From positions 930,001 to 994,000 of the forward strand of contig NZ_JAGIOD010000002.1 of assembly GCF_017876545.1 (NCBI RefSeq): a DNA stretch of 64,000 nt, written 5' to 3'. The position numbers and the translations under genes are program-made. Positions 1-9,193 of this stretch are shown here, piece by piece. The number at the start of each line of letters is the position of its first letter. The first letter of the stretch is position 1. Below the pieces are notes generated by a model. That model had not been told where the DNA came from. It saw only the letters and a list, made by a program, of their open reading frames with translations, and searched no databases. This stretch comes from Brachybacterium sacelli. GTDB taxonomy: Bacteria; Actinomycetota; Actinomycetes; Actinomycetales; Dermabacteraceae.

Positions 1-142
1 GACCTGCGCAAACGCCGAGAGTGGGGGCGCCGCCATCCGGTGGTGACCGACGACGACCGACCAGTACCGACCGTTTCACCGGAGCTTGCGGCGGCGTCGA
101 AGCCGAGCAAGCTCCATTCTTTTAGCTCACCGCGCCCTCCTC

Positions 143-171
143 CTAGCCGGTCCCGTCGTCGTCGAAGACGT
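143..171 (-). pseudogene. Severed 3' end of the tagged gene at 1618-2550
   Basis: On the minus strand, the sequence left of the ISL3 element repeats the AACGTCTTC found at the other edge (1618-1626) and then reads D-D-D-G-T-G-stop, with TAG at 145-143. Joining the two flanks across one copy of the repeat gives a smooth reading frame ending S-I-N-V-F-D-D-D-G-T-G. This is therefore the original C-terminus of the disrupted gene. Bases 1-142 to the left show no gene I can support. Confidence 0.7.
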
Positions 172-1617
172 TTCAGGGGTCTTCTCAGATGACGGTGTAG
201 GTCGGCCGGGCGCGTCGGTCCGCAGATAGACGTCGAGGTCTCCCGACGACGGAGGTTCCTACGCCATCCATCCGAAAGACCTCGACGTGTCCGACGCTAC
301 CCCGCCGGCCGGCTTCGGCCGCCCTGACCTGACCGCCTTCGCTCGACTCGACGGCCTCGGTCTGAGCGTGACCGGGCAACGACTTGAACCGGATCGTGCG
401 GTCCTCGTGTGCCGCGTGGTGGAACCAGATCAGTGGTGCCGACGGTGCGGCAGCGAAGGCGCTGCTCGTGACACCGTGATCCGGCGGTTGGCCCACGAGC
501 CGCTGGGCTGGCGACCGACCGTGCTGGAAGTTGTAGTGCGCCGCTACCGCTGTGCCGACTGCGGACACGTGTGGCGCCAAGACACCAGCGCCGCGGCGGA
601 GCCACGCGCGAAGCTCTCGCGCACCGGGCTGCGGTGGGCGCTGGAAGGGATCGTGGTCGCACACCTCACCGTCGCCCGTGTCGCCGAGGGACTCGGGGTC
701 GCGTGGGACACCGCCAACAACGCGGTCCTGGCTGAAGGCAAGCGGCTGCTGATCAACGACCCCACGCGGTTCGAGGGCGTGAAGGTCATTGGCGTCGATG
801 AGCACGTCTGGCGCCACAGCAGGCGTGGCGATAAGTACGTCACCGTGATCATCGACCTCACCCCGGTCCGCGATGGCGCCGGCCCAGCAAGGCTGCTGGA
901 CATGGTCGAGGGCCGGTCGACGGCGGCGTTCAAGACCTGGCTCGCCGACCGCGACGACGCCTTCCGTGACGCGGTCGAGGTGGTCGCGATGGACGGCTTC
1001 ACCGGGTTCAAGACCGCCGCTGCAGAGGAGATCCCGGACGCGGTCACGGTGATGGATCCCTTCCACGTCGTGCGCTTGGCCGGTGACGCCCTCGACAGGC
1101 GCCGGCGCCGGGTCCAACTCGCGATCCACGGGCACCGTGGGTTCAGGGACGACCCGCTCTACAAGTCGCGGCGCACGCTGCACACCGGCGCGGACCTGCT
1201 CACCGACAAGCAGAGCGACAGGCTACGCGCGCTGTTCGTTGATGACGCTCACGTCGAGGTCGAGGCGACCTGGGGTGTCTACCAGCGCATGATCGCCGCC
1301 TATCGCCACGAGGACCGGCAACGTGGCCGCGAGCTCATGGAGAAGCTGATCACCGACCTCAGCGCCGGCGTCCCCAAGGTGCTCACCGAGCTCACCACCC
1401 TGGGCCGGACCCTGAAGAAGCGAGCCGCTGACGTGCTCGCCTACTTCGAACGACCCGGCACCAGCAACGGGCCGACCGAGGCGCTCAACGGACGGCTCGA
1501 ACACCTGCGCGGCTCCGCACTCGGGTTCCGCAACCTGACCAACTACATCGCCCGAAGCCTGCTCGAGACCGGCGGCTTCAGACCCCAACTTCTACACCCC
1601 CGATTGGGATGAGCCAT
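172..1617 (+). mobile_element. ISL3-family insertion sequence
   Basis: A complete element of about 1.45 kb carrying one DDE transposase. Imperfect terminal inverted repeats are visible: GGGTCTTCTCAGATG from 177 on the left, against GGCTCATCCCAATCG read inward from 1615 on the right; both continue to GGTGTAG. A direct repeat GAAGACGTT at 164-172 and 1618-1626 looks like the target duplication (ISL3 elements usually make 8 bp). Exact ends are uncertain by one to three bases because the repeats and the duplication overlap. The element interrupts the minus-strand tagged gene to its right. Confidence 0.8.
287..1612 (+). CDS. tnp: ISL3-family transposase
   Basis: A 441-residue DDE transposase. An N-terminal zinc ribbon (C-R-R-C near residue 46 and C-A-D-C-G-H near residue 84) is followed by a helix-turn-helix and the catalytic domain. 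The acidic residues are visible as IGVDEH (about residue 171), VAMDGF (about 236) and the C-terminal N-G-x-x-E-A-x-N-G (about 400). Length and motif order are normal for the family, so the copy is probably intact and active. It is transcribed against the gene it disrupts. Confidence 0.93.
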   Translation: MSDATPPAGFGRPDLTAFARLDGLGLSVTGQRLEPDRAVLVCRVVEPDQWCRRCGSEGAARDTVIRRLAHEPLGWRPTVLEVVVRRYRCADCGHVWRQDTSAAAEPRAKLSRTGLRWALEGIVVAHLTVARVAEGLGVAWDTANNAVLAEGKRLLINDPTRFEGVKVIGVDEHVWRHSRRGDKYVTVIIDLTPVRDGAGPARLLDMVEGRSTAAFKTWLADRDDAFRDAVEVVAMDGFTGFKTAAAEEIPDAVTVMDPFHVVRLAGDALDRRRRRVQLAIHGHRGFRDDPLYKSRRTLHTGADLLTDKQSDRLRALFVDDAHVEVEATWGVYQRMIAAYRHEDRQRGRELMEKLITDLSAGVPKVLTELTTLGRTLKKRAADVLAYFERPGTSNGPTEALNGRLEHLRGSALGFRNLTNYIARSLLETGGFRPQLLHPRLG

Positions 1618-2550
1618 GAAGACGTTGATGGATTGATGGGAGGCGCTGCTGCCCGCCTGGTTCACCCGCACCGAGTACTCAGCCGGGACGTAGCCCTCCT
1701 TTCGGGCACGCTGCAGGTCGGAGCGAATCTCCTTGGTCAGCGCCGCACCGTAGAGGCCTTCGGTGGCCTCGTAGTTCGAACCGAAGGTCCCTGCGTATAT
1801 CGATCCGCCGTCGTCGGTCTCGCCCCCGCCGGTGAAGTCCCGGAGGCGTTCGGCCCCCTTCAGGCGCCCGGCCGTGTCCGCCTCCTGCAAGATGACCTCT
1901 CCCAGAAGCTTGCGGCGCGCGGGGTCGTCCTCACGCATGAACTCATCCCGCAGGGCATCCGCGGAGTCAGCTCTGTCGGCGTGCTTCACTCCGACCATGA
2001 CCTGCATCAGGCGCAGGCGGGCGAGACCTCCGGGATGGGGCGCACCCGGCTCCCACGGTTCCTCGCGCTGCTGGATTTGGTCGTTGCGATGAGCGAGTTC
2101 CGTCGCCTCGTCGACGAGTTCACGGCGCTGGTGGGGCGCGAGGGTGCACCGGCCGATCAGCACGTCGGACACCAGCTCGGAGGTCGCCACTCGCTGGGGC
2201 GAAAGCTTCTCCCCACAGGCGCCGTAAGCTCCCGCCTCGGCTGACTCGATATACGTTCGGGCCCGATCAACGTCCTCGTCCTCGTGGATACGGGCCACAG
2301 CTAGGGCATGCTCGAGCTCCATGACCTGGCCGAGATCGATGCCACTGTGCTCTTCCACCGCTCTCAGCAGACGCATCTCCCGCTCAGACTCGGTCTCCGC
2401 GAAGTCCTCCACCTGCGATGGCTGGGGAAGCACACTCACCGTCGCCTCGGAGCGATTGATCGTGCCGAACTCGCCTCCATTGCCCTGCTCGCCGGTGTCC
2501 TTCTTCCTCGTCCGCAGCGTGCTGCGGCGCATGGGTACGACCTTGCCCAC
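1618..2550 (-). pseudogene. Tagged protein (DTGE-GN-GEFG N-terminus), 3' end cut off by ISL3
   Basis: About 310 residues survive before the frame runs into the insertion sequence. The start is either GTG at 2550, which has a GGAGGG ribosome site, or ATG at 2532. The N-terminus carries the tag RKKDTGEQGNGGEFG followed by an R-S-E-A motif, shared with five other proteins in this window. The rest is mostly helical and charged, with no domain I recognise. Restoring the reading frame across the insertion adds only D-D-D-G-T-G-stop, so the disruption replaces a handful of C-terminal residues with element-encoded ones and may leave partial function. A CCCGCCCACT element lies 38 bp upstream of the GTG. 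Confidence 0.75.
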
Positions 2551-2587
2551 GGGGCCCTCCAGTGTCGACGGGATGCTCACCGGGGGA

Positions 2588-2598
2588 AGTGGGCGGGG
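2588..2598 (-). promoter_or_regulatory. Start-associated CCCGCCCACT element
   Basis: Reads CCCCGCCCACT toward the tagged gene at 2550. Together with its next eight bases it is identical to the copy at 55327, upstream of another tagged gene. Confidence 0.6.
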
Positions 2599-2611
2599 CG
2601 CGCGGCCGCAG

Positions 2612-3217
2612 TCACCGGTCCTGGACCACGGGAAGACGCAGGCCGGCGTCGACGACGTTCGTGCTGCCGTCGGAGTAGACGACGCGGAGCCGGATCGAGG
2701 GGACCAGTCGCGGCGACGGCACCCACACGGTGCTGCCGCCGACGGGGATGCACCGCAGTCGCGACCCTTGTCGGGAGGTCTCGACGTGCGCGTTCGGAGG
2801 CAGGGGTTTCCCGCCGTCGACAGTGACAGCGGCAACGCCACCCGGGGTGCTGCTGGCCAGCTCCACTTCGCACCAGGGGTCGAGCTCGTGCTGCTCCGCC
2901 TCCGGGGTCACGGCACCCTGGACATCCAACTCGGCGATCGCGAAGCGGGTGCTCCCCGTCGAGGTGCGAACTTCAACGGTGACCGACCAGAGCCCCGCGC
3001 GGACGTGCCTCGGGGGAGTCACGGTGAGCGTGCCGTCGGGACTCAGATGCACCCAGCCCGGGGTGCCAGGCACAAGAGCGGGACGGTCGCCCGCTGCGAG
3101 CGTCGAACCGGGGACAACGGCGGCGGTGCCGGCACGCACCGTCGTGCGGGGGTAGTCGAGGGTCGGCACGAACGAAGACTCCAGGGATGAAGGGGCTGCG
3201 CTGGGCGCGATCGTCAC
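2612..3217 (-). CDS. Rib/alpha-like domain protein
   Basis: A 201-residue protein starting at a GTG that overlaps the previous stop (GTGA). Residues about 19-100 resemble a Rib/alpha-like beta-sandwich: an opening L-D-Y-P-x-T-T-V-x-A-G, a P-G-W-V-x-L-S-P-D-G-T-L-T-V core and a closing V-x-V-R-T-S-T-G-S. A second strand-rich unit ends V-V-Y-S-D-G-S-T-N-V-V-D, a typical closing strand of bacterial surface-domain repeats. There is no signal peptide or cell-wall anchor, which is odd for a surface domain; it may be a virion-like or externally delivered protein. Co-transcribed with the gene before it. Confidence 0.6.
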   Translation of the reverse strand: MTIAPSAAPSSLESSFVPTLDYPRTTVRAGTAAVVPGSTLAAGDRPALVPGTPGWVHLSPDGTLTVTPPRHVRAGLWSVTVEVRTSTGSTRFAIAELDVQGAVTPEAEQHELDPWCEVELASSTPGGVAAVTVDGGKPLPPNAHVETSRQGSRLRCIPVGGSTVWVPSPRLVPSIRLRVVYSDGSTNVVDAGLRLPVVQDR

Positions 3218-3606
3218 GGGGCGGGAGCGGCCACGATGATGTCGAGCGGAACCTCCGCCTTACAGGAGACGGACACGAGCCCGGCCTCGAGGTCCTCCAG
3301 GAGGTCCCGGCACCAGCGGTCTGCAGCCGGTGCCCCGTGCAGGTCACCGGGCACCGGGCACCGGGTCCTCGCCTCAAGGTCGACGATGAGATGGCGGTCC
3401 AGGCCCCCGACGCGGTAGTCGCAGATCAGGAAGCGGTCGCTGCGGCAACGCACATACGTCCGGATGGGTCCCCGCGCCAGCCGCAGCCCGTGGAAGTGCA
3501 GTTCGTCGCCGGGTCCCGGGCTGGGAGTCGTGATGTTCTCGTCCATGCCCGGGACAGTGGGCGGCGACAGCCTGGGCGTGCGATCAGTGACGTCGACCAG
3601 AGACAC
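3214..3606 (-). CDS. Hypothetical protein, first gene of a two-gene unit
   Basis: 130 residues from a GTG start. I do not recognise it. It is proline-rich at the N-terminus, with a central segment containing R-C-R-S-D-R-F-L-I-C-D-Y and several further cysteines, and it has no membrane segment. The stop overlaps the start of the Rib-domain gene by four bases, so the two are probably translationally coupled. The start is uncertain because no strong ribosome site is visible. Confidence 0.5.
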   Translation of the reverse strand: MSLVDVTDRTPRLSPPTVPGMDENITTPSPGPGDELHFHGLRLARGPIRTYVRCRSDRFLICDYRVGGLDRHLIVDLEARTRCPVPGDLHGAPAADRWCRDLLEDLEAGLVSVSCKAEVPLDIIVAAPAP

Positions 3607-3641
3607 GCCCGGCCCAATGCATCACCCCTTCACCGAAAATC

Positions 3642-3681
3642 CCTTATGTATAAGGCCATTTGCGTTGCGAGCGTTCGCAAC
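3642..3681. promoter_or_regulatory. Two adjacent palindromes in a divergent gap
   Basis: CCTTATGTATAAGG at 3642-3655 has perfect 6-bp arms around GT. GTTGCGAGCGTTCGCAAC at 3664-3681 has 7-bp arms. Both lie in the AT-richer gap between the leftward gene at 3606 and the rightward gene at 3757, where an operator would be expected. Confidence 0.45.
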
Positions 3682-3756
3682 GGTACCTGTGCGCGAACGA
3701 AGGCGATCGCGTTCGAGCTACCGTTTGGGAGTAACCACCGAAACGAAGGAGAACCG

Positions 3757-4131
3757 ATGGTCTCGACAACTCGCGAATCCGTTCATATCATCATCTCGAC
3801 CCTGATGGTCCTCTCCGGAGCTACCGTCGTTCTCGGTCAAAGACAGGCATGGACTGCAGCCCGGGTGGCCGGTACCGACGACTTGCTGCTGACGACTACC
3901 GGAGGGGTCCTGCTGATTGCAATGGGAATCGGAGCGTTCCTGGGGTCTCTCGACGGCTTGCCCACCAGAAGCGTGGTGGCGTTCGGTGCTCTCGGATATT
4001 CCATTGGACTCCTGGTCGCGTTGCTGGTCGCAACGCTGATCACCCAGTCTTGGGAGCCGCTGATCGGCTTCGTGGCCTCTGCAGCGCTCCTCGCGATCAT
4101 CGTGCGCGCCGCCCAGGAGCGCGAGGACTGA
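3757..4131 (+). CDS. Small four-helix membrane protein
   Basis: 124 residues; the start is fixed by a clear GAAGGAG ribosome site. Four hydrophobic segments can be read at about residues 8-26, 42-64, 72-96 and 101-118, linked by short polar loops, with a charged C-terminal tail (R-A-A-Q-E-R-E-D). I do not recognise a family. It stands alone, convergent with nrdE, and has no CCCGCCCACT element, so it may be cargo rather than backbone. Confidence 0.7.
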   Translation: MVSTTRESVHIIISTLMVLSGATVVLGQRQAWTAARVAGTDDLLLTTTGGVLLIAMGIGAFLGSLDGLPTRSVVAFGALGYSIGLLVALLVATLITQSWEPLIGFVASAALLAIIVRAAQERED

Positions 4132-4167
4132 CGATGATCACTGAGACGACGCCGTTGTCACCGTCGG

Positions 4168-6324
4168 TCAGAGCATGCAGCTGACGCAGCCCTCGACCTC
4201 GGTGCCCTCGATCGCCATCTGGCGCAGGCGGATGTAGTAGAGCGTCTTGATGCCCTTGCGCCAGGCGTAGATCTGCGCCTTGTTGATGTCGCGCGTGGAG
4301 GCGGTGTCCGGGAAGAACAGCGTCAACGACAGGCCCTGGTCCACGTGCTGCGTGGCCTCGGCGTAGGTGTCGACGATCTTCTCGTAGCCGATCTCGTACG
4401 CGTCCTCGTAGTACTCGAGGTTGTCGTTGGTCATGTACGGCGCGGGGTAGTAGACCCGGCCGATCTTGCCTTCCTTGCGGATCTCGATCTTGGAGACGAT
4501 CGGGTGGATCGAGCTGGTCGAGTGGTTGATGTAGGAGATCGACCCGGTCGGCGGCACCGCCTGCAGGTAGGCGTTGTACATGCCGTGGGCCATGACGTCC
4601 TCGCGCAGCTGCTTCCAGTCCTCCTGGGTGGGCAGGTGCACGCTGGAGTCGGCGAACAGGCCGCGGACCTTCTCGGTGCGGGGCTCCCACACCCGGTCGG
4701 TGTACTTGTCGAAGTACTCGCCGGTGCCGTACGTCGAGTCGGCGAAGTCGTAGAAGGCCTCGCCGCGCTCCTTGGCGAGCTTGTTCGACGCCTTGATAGC
4801 GTTGAACGTGACCGCGTAGAAGTACATGTTCGTGAAGTCCAGGCCCTCCTCGGAGCCGTAGAAGATCGACTCCCGCGCCAGGTAGCCGTGGAGGTTCATC
4901 TGCCCCAGGCCGATCGCGTGGGACTTGCGGTTGCCCTCGGCGATGGTCGGCACCGACTCGATGTCCGAGTGGTCCGAGACGGAGGTCAGCCCGCGGATCG
5001 CGGTCTCGATGGTCCGCGAGAAGTCCGCGGAGTCCATCGTCTTGGCGATGTTCAGCGACCCGAGGTTGCAGGAGATGTCGCGACCGAGCTCGTCGTAGGT
5101 GAGATCGACGTTCATGGACGACGGGGTCGAGACCTGCAGGATCTCGGAGCACAGGTTCGAGTGGGTGACCTTGCCGGGGATCGGGTTCGCCCGGTTCACG
5201 GTGTCCTCGAACATGATGTACGGGTAGCCGGACTCGAACTGGATCTCCGCCAGGATCTGGAAGAAGTCACGCGCCTTGATCTTCTTCTTGGAGATGTTCG
5301 GGTTGTCGACCATCTCGCGGTAGTGGTCGGAGACGTTCACCTCGGCGAACGGCTTGCCGTACTCGCGCTCCACGTCGTACGGCGAGAACAGGTACATCGG
5401 CTCGTTCTTCTTCGCGAGCTCGAAGGTGATGTCGGGGATGACCACGCCGAGGGAGAGGGTCTTGATACGGATCTTCTCGTCCGCGTTCTCGCGCTTGGTG
5501 TCCAGGAACCGCAGGATGTCCGGGTGGTGGGCGTTGAGGTACACCGCCCCGGCGCCCTGACGGGCCCCCAGCTGGTTCGCGTAGGAGAAGGAGTCCTCCA
5601 GCAGCTTCATCACGGGGATGACGCCGCTGGACTGGTTCTCGATGTGCTTGATCGGCGCACCGTACTCGCGCACGTTGCTCAGCAGCAGCGCAACGCCGCC
5701 ACCGCGCTTGGACAGCTGCAGCGCGGAGTTGATGGAGCGGCCGATCGACTCCATGTTGTCCTCGATGCGCAGCAGGAAGCAGCTCACGAGCTCACCGCGC
5801 TGGGCCTTGCCGGCATTGAGGAAGGTGGGAGTGGCCGGCTGGAAGCGGCCGTCGAGGATCTCGTCGACGAGGTTGCGGGCGAGCTGCTCGTCACCCTCGG
5901 CGAGCGTGAGGGCCACCATCACCACGCGGTCCTCGAAGCGCTCCAGGTACCGCTTGCCGTCGAACGTCTTCAGCGTGTACGAGGTGTAGTACTTGAACGC
6001 GCCGAGGAACGTTGGGAAGCGGAACTTCTTCGCGAAGGCCTGCTCCGACAGCGACTCGATGAACGAGAAGTCGTACTGCTCGAGCACCTCGGGCTCGTAG
6101 TACTTGTTCTCGACCAGGTAGTCGAGCTTCTCCCTCAGCGAGTGGAAGAACACGGTGTTGGGGTTCACGTGCTGCAGGAAGTACTCGCGCGCCGCGAGAC
6201 GATCCTTGTCGAACTGGATCTTGCCGTCCGCTCCGTAGAGGTTCAGCATCGCGTTCAGAGCGTGATAGTCCGGTGCGGCGGGACGTCGGGTCGCGTGGTC
6301 CTCGAAGGTGTCGATAACGGTCAT
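4168..6324 (-). CDS. nrdE: Ribonucleotide reductase class Ib, alpha subunit
   Basis: 718 residues, full length for NrdE. It reduces ribonucleoside diphosphates to deoxyribonucleotides together with the radical-generating beta subunit NrdF. Visible landmarks are the redox cysteine in G-E-L-V-S-C-F-L-L, the active-site N-L-C-S-E motif (asparagine, thiyl cysteine, glutamate), P-P-T-G-S-I-S near the C-terminal side and the C-terminal thioredoxin/NrdH-reducible pair C-V-S-C-M-L. It starts at ATG overlapping the nrdI stop by four bases. No nrdF or nrdH lies nearby, so the element must use host copies or encode them outside this window. Confidence 0.96.
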   Translation of the reverse strand: MTVIDTFEDHATRRPAAPDYHALNAMLNLYGADGKIQFDKDRLAAREYFLQHVNPNTVFFHSLREKLDYLVENKYYEPEVLEQYDFSFIESLSEQAFAKKFRFPTFLGAFKYYTSYTLKTFDGKRYLERFEDRVVMVALTLAEGDEQLARNLVDEILDGRFQPATPTFLNAGKAQRGELVSCFLLRIEDNMESIGRSINSALQLSKRGGGVALLLSNVREYGAPIKHIENQSSGVIPVMKLLEDSFSYANQLGARQGAGAVYLNAHHPDILRFLDTKRENADEKIRIKTLSLGVVIPDITFELAKKNEPMYLFSPYDVEREYGKPFAEVNVSDHYREMVDNPNISKKKIKARDFFQILAEIQFESGYPYIMFEDTVNRANPIPGKVTHSNLCSEILQVSTPSSMNVDLTYDELGRDISCNLGSLNIAKTMDSADFSRTIETAIRGLTSVSDHSDIESVPTIAEGNRKSHAIGLGQMNLHGYLARESIFYGSEEGLDFTNMYFYAVTFNAIKASNKLAKERGEAFYDFADSTYGTGEYFDKYTDRVWEPRTEKVRGLFADSSVHLPTQEDWKQLREDVMAHGMYNAYLQAVPPTGSISYINHSTSSIHPIVSKIEIRKEGKIGRVYYPAPYMTNDNLEYYEDAYEIGYEKIVDTYAEATQHVDQGLSLTLFFPDTASTRDINKAQIYAWRKGIKTLYYIRLRQMAIEGTEVEGCVSCML

Positions 6325-6779
6325 GCTGCTGCTCCTTCATGCTCGTTGGCGGGGTGCTCTGTCCAGAACCGGTCCAGGCCGGTGCGGACCGTGGCGACAT
6401 CGCGGGGCGTGCCGAGCAGGTCGACGCGGTACAGGTGCGGGACGCGGCACTTCGAGGAGATCACGTCGCCGGCCAGACAGTAGGCCGCCCCGAAGATGGT
6501 GTTGCCCGCACCGATCACACCGCGGATGAGATCGCGGTTTCGCTGGTCATTGAGGAACGTGATGACCTGCTTCGGCACAGCGCCACGACCATTGCCGCCG
6601 CCATAGGTCTGGGTGATCAGCACGAACGGCCGCTGGGCCACCAGTGCAGGGCCCCCTCGCCGTAGGGGGATGCGACCAGCTTGCGGACCGAGCTTGCCGA
6701 AGAACCGCCACGCCGTATCCGAGGCAGACGAGAAGAACACCAGGTCCGACCAGGTAGACGTCTCGCTCACAGCACTCAT
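6321..6779 (-). CDS. nrdI: NrdI flavodoxin-like activator of class Ib ribonucleotide reductase
   Basis: 152 residues. NrdI is a flavodoxin-like protein that supplies the oxidant for assembling the manganese-tyrosyl radical in NrdF. The N-terminal V-F-F-S-S-A-S-D-T strand-loop binds FMN phosphate; [12 protein letters not shown] and V-I-G-A-G-N are typical NrdI segments. It heads the nrdIE unit. The ATG at 6779 was chosen because it directly follows the start-associated element; an upstream extension would cross that element. Confidence 0.9.
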   Translation of the reverse strand: MSAVSETSTWSDLVFFSSASDTAWRFFGKLGPQAGRIPLRRGGPALVAQRPFVLITQTYGGGNGRGAVPKQVITFLNDQRNRDLIRGVIGAGNTIFGAAYCLAGDVISSKCRVPHLYRVDLLGTPRDVATVRTGLDRFWTEHPANEHEGAAA

Positions 6780-6788
6780 GCCCCGGGG

Positions 6789-6799
6789 AGTGGGCGGGG
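6789..6799 (-). promoter_or_regulatory. Start-associated CCCGCCCACT element
   Basis: Ends only 9 bp before the nrdI ATG, one of the three shortest spacings in the window. A leader that short argues against a fixed -10 box with a normal ribosome site. Confidence 0.6.
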
Positions 6800-6867
6800 C
6801 CGGGACCTCGCGGGACGGCGGATGGCAGGATGGGGCACGAAGCTGGCGGAGGCCAGAGGAGGGGCAC

Positions 6868-7644
6868 ATGAGCGGGAAGAAGGCGAAGCAAGCGCGACGG
6901 GCGGCCGTCCAGGGGTCATCGGGACCGGCAGAGCCTGAAAGGTCACTACCTCCGGGGCCTCAACTCCGGATCATCACCGAGCCGCAAGCGCTGTGGTCGA
7001 TCGACGCCGCAGCGGCCGCACTCATCACCGACTACACCCCTCCCATGGACATGGCGAGGTACCGAGAAGAGCGCCGGAGGGACCTCGACGATCTGTTCGT
7101 GGGCGATCCACGGCCAACGCCTAGGCAGTTCGCTGTCGCCGCTGTGAACGACGCCGGGGATGGGCTGTATGGCGCTGCCACTCTCGAGCCGTTCCTCGGG
7201 GATGAACTCATCGCCCAGGATCGCCAAGCCGCACGCAACGTGGCCATTCTCCACCGCATCATCGGCTCGTTGTTCGTCGTCCCCGATGCACGTGGCAACG
7301 GCATCGGAGGCGCCCTGCTGGACGCGGCCAGTCTCGCTGTCGTCCAGGACCAAGGGCGCTACACGGAGGGGTTCGTCGATGATCGGGACGGCAGCGCCGG
7401 GTTCTACCGGCGTGCCGGCGCCTACGTCGGTGGACACAACGAGCCGTTACCGCCCCGGCCACCGATCTACCTCAAGACCAAGCACTATCCCGGCAAGGAC
7501 GGGCACTGGTTCTCCGTTGACGGCTGGGCGCGCCACCACGACATGGTGCTCTGCAGCAGATGTGAGAGGGCCCTTGATTTCCATCCCGAGGATGGAGGGA
7601 TGCTGCACTGTCCCCGATGCCAAGGGCCCTGGGCCCCGCGATGA
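6868..7644 (+). CDS. GNAT-type N-acetyltransferase with C-terminal zinc ribbon
   Basis: 258 residues from ATG after GAGGAGGGG. The central part has the acetyl-CoA pyrophosphate loop [14 protein letters not shown] (about residues 140-153) and the late G-F-Y-R-R-A-G-A motif typical of GNAT enzymes. The C-terminus adds a probable zinc ribbon with C-S-R-C and C-P-R-C pairs about 22 residues apart, an unusual fusion. The N-terminus is Lys/Arg-rich. The substrate is unknown. It diverges from nrdI and has no start-associated element on its own strand. Confidence 0.75.
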   Translation: MSGKKAKQARRAAVQGSSGPAEPERSLPPGPQLRIITEPQALWSIDAAAAALITDYTPPMDMARYREERRRDLDDLFVGDPRPTPRQFAVAAVNDAGDGLYGAATLEPFLGDELIAQDRQAARNVAILHRIIGSLFVVPDARGNGIGGALLDAASLAVVQDQGRYTEGFVDDRDGSAGFYRRAGAYVGGHNEPLPPRPPIYLKTKHYPGKDGHWFSVDGWARHHDMVLCSRCERALDFHPEDGGMLHCPRCQGPWAPR

Positions 7645-7657
7645 AGGAGCCTGCGTA

Positions 7658-7978
7658 ATGAGCATGGCCAGCTACGCCGAGGAGGCGTTCGACCCCGTGG
7701 TGCTAAATCTCAGCGGCGCAAGCGACTACTACTTCGTCACCAGCGCCCTGGAGGTGTTCAACACCGGCGCCGAGGGAGAGATCGCCGACGAGTTCCAGGA
7801 ATGTCTCGACTCCACGAGCATGTGGAGCACACGTGAGCTTCGGCAGGACCACGTCGACCGTGCCAAGCGGATGCCCACGGACGTCGATTGGCAGGCCAAT
7901 GCGAACAGCGAAGCTGTAGTCCGGATCGGCCGACACCTGGGCGCTTCCCGCTACGCCCGCTGCAGCAGCTGGTTGTAG
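7658..7978 (+). CDS. Hypothetical acidic protein
   Basis: 106 residues, starting 13 bp after the acetyltransferase stop with a GAAGGAG site, so the two are likely one unit. It is acidic, with A-E-E-A-F-D-P and D-E-F-Q-E-C-L-D, and has no recognisable domain. The last nine codons overlap the 3' end of the convergent AlbA_2 gene, an untidy junction suggesting that one partner was brought in by recombination. Confidence 0.55.
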   Translation: MSMASYAEEAFDPVVLNLSGASDYYFVTSALEVFNTGAEGEIADEFQECLDSTSMWSTRELRQDHVDRAKRMPTDVDWQANANSEAVVRIGRHLGASRYARCSSWL

Positions 7979-9156
7979 GACCAACCGTCTCGACCCAGCC
8001 CGCGCATGTACTTCGCGAGCAGCTTGACCGTTGCTTCCTCGATCTCGGTCTGAGGACCCTCCCATGCCGTCGGCTGGATGACGAGGTGATGGGTTGAGGA
8101 CTCCCGTGGGAACTGTGGCGGCCTGCCGGAAAATATGTCCTCGGTCGCGGTTGCCCCGCGAAGTTGAGTCAGGTGCACCCCGACCTGCCACTGCCCCTGA
8201 TACCCCCGAGTCGTGGAGATCTCCCGGAGCGCCTCGAGGAACTGAGCGCTGAACTGGACCATGGTCCCCGTCAGGGCCACGAGCTGCGAGTTGCCGGACC
8301 TGTCCTCGAATACGCGCGTGGCGCCACCGCTCGCGGCGGTGACCGTGAAGTCCTCGTGCACGCTGATCCGGGCTTCGCGGTGCTCGTATTCCTGTCGGAC
8401 CTTGTCATACCCGGTACGCAGGCCCACGCCGTCAGGATCGTTCCCCGCGTAGGTGCACCCGCGAAGCAAAAGGGTTCCGCCGCGCCGACCGTTCTCCAGG
8501 TTCACAAGGATTGAGACGAGTCCGTCCCGCTCGATCGGCTCCGAAGGTACGGGCGAACACGGCTCGGCGAGAAAGAACGCATGGCCGTGACCGGTGGGGG
8601 ACCCTTCAACCATCTGGTCTATCGGGTCGTTCTGTGCGAGCGCTCCCAGACGCTCGACGAAGCCGTGGGTGCGCTGGTCTCGCGCGAGGATGAGGGTACG
8701 CACCTCGGGATCGGCGAGCACTCGCTTCCCGTCTGCCGAGCGCCCGTAGTACCGCTCGTCCACCATGTGCGGCGCGAGGGGAGAAGGAGGTACCGAGACG
8801 ACGAGGAGGTTCCTCCCCTCGGGGCCCTCAATGACGTCGGAGATGATTGGGACCAGCGGTGGTGAGGCCTTGGTGGCGGCCACCTGCGAGATCCGATCTC
8901 GCATGCCGTCCGTGTCGCACCCCACGACCTCGTAGGTCTTGTCGCGCACCCCGAAAATGAGGACCCCGCCGTGCACGCTCAGGGAGGAGAGGTCCTTCGC
9001 CAGTTCGGTGTTTGGCCCCTTCCCGCGCGGCCCGAGTTGCTCCTTGAGCTCGCACCACTGGTTCTCCTCGAGCAGGCCCCCTTCAGCTGCGGCGGTCACC
9101 CCGTCCCAGGTGTCGAGCGTGGTGAGCGGACGACCGGGACCGAGGTAGTGCTTCAT
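7951..9156 (-). CDS. AlbA_2 (Schlafen-type) domain protein, probable defence partner
   Basis: 401 residues. The N-terminal 150 residues match the AlbA_2 fold: E-N-Q-W-C-E-L-K-E-Q, then T-E-L-A-K-D-L-S-S-L-S-V-H-G-G-V-L-I-F-G-V, and Y-Y-G-R-S-A-D-G-K-R. Domains of this type bind nucleic acid or nucleotide and are common in regulators and phage-defence proteins. The remaining 250 residues are not recognised. It lies 37 bp downstream of the MmeI-like enzyme on the same strand and is probably co-transcribed, so a modulating or auxiliary immune role is a reasonable inference. Confidence 0.75.
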   Translation of the reverse strand: MKHYLGPGRPLTTLDTWDGVTAAAEGGLLEENQWCELKEQLGPRGKGPNTELAKDLSSLSVHGGVLIFGVRDKTYEVVGCDTDGMRDRISQVAATKASPPLVPIISDVIEGPEGRNLLVVSVPPSPLAPHMVDERYYGRSADGKRVLADPEVRTLILARDQRTHGFVERLGALAQNDPIDQMVEGSPTGHGHAFFLAEPCSPVPSEPIERDGLVSILVNLENGRRGGTLLLRGCTYAGNDPDGVGLRTGYDKVRQEYEHREARISVHEDFTVTAASGGATRVFEDRSGNSQLVALTGTMVQFSAQFLEALREISTTRGYQGQWQVGVHLTQLRGATATEDIFSGRPPQFPRESSTHHLVIQPTAWEGPQTEIEEATVKLLAKYMRGLGRDGWSYNQLLQRA

Positions 9157-9193
9157 CGGATTGTCCTTCTACTCGTTGAATCGTCAGTGGTGC

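Noticed and set aside
1-142. 3' end of a rightward gene at the left edge
   Set aside because: One frame is open to 190 but reads as Arg/Ser/Pro-rich and crosses into the ISL3 end; not enough support.
4345-6483. Long open frame opposite nrdI/nrdE (about 700 codons)
   Set aside because: Val/Leu/Glu/His-rich shadow of nrdE in high-GC DNA; no ribosome site or domain.
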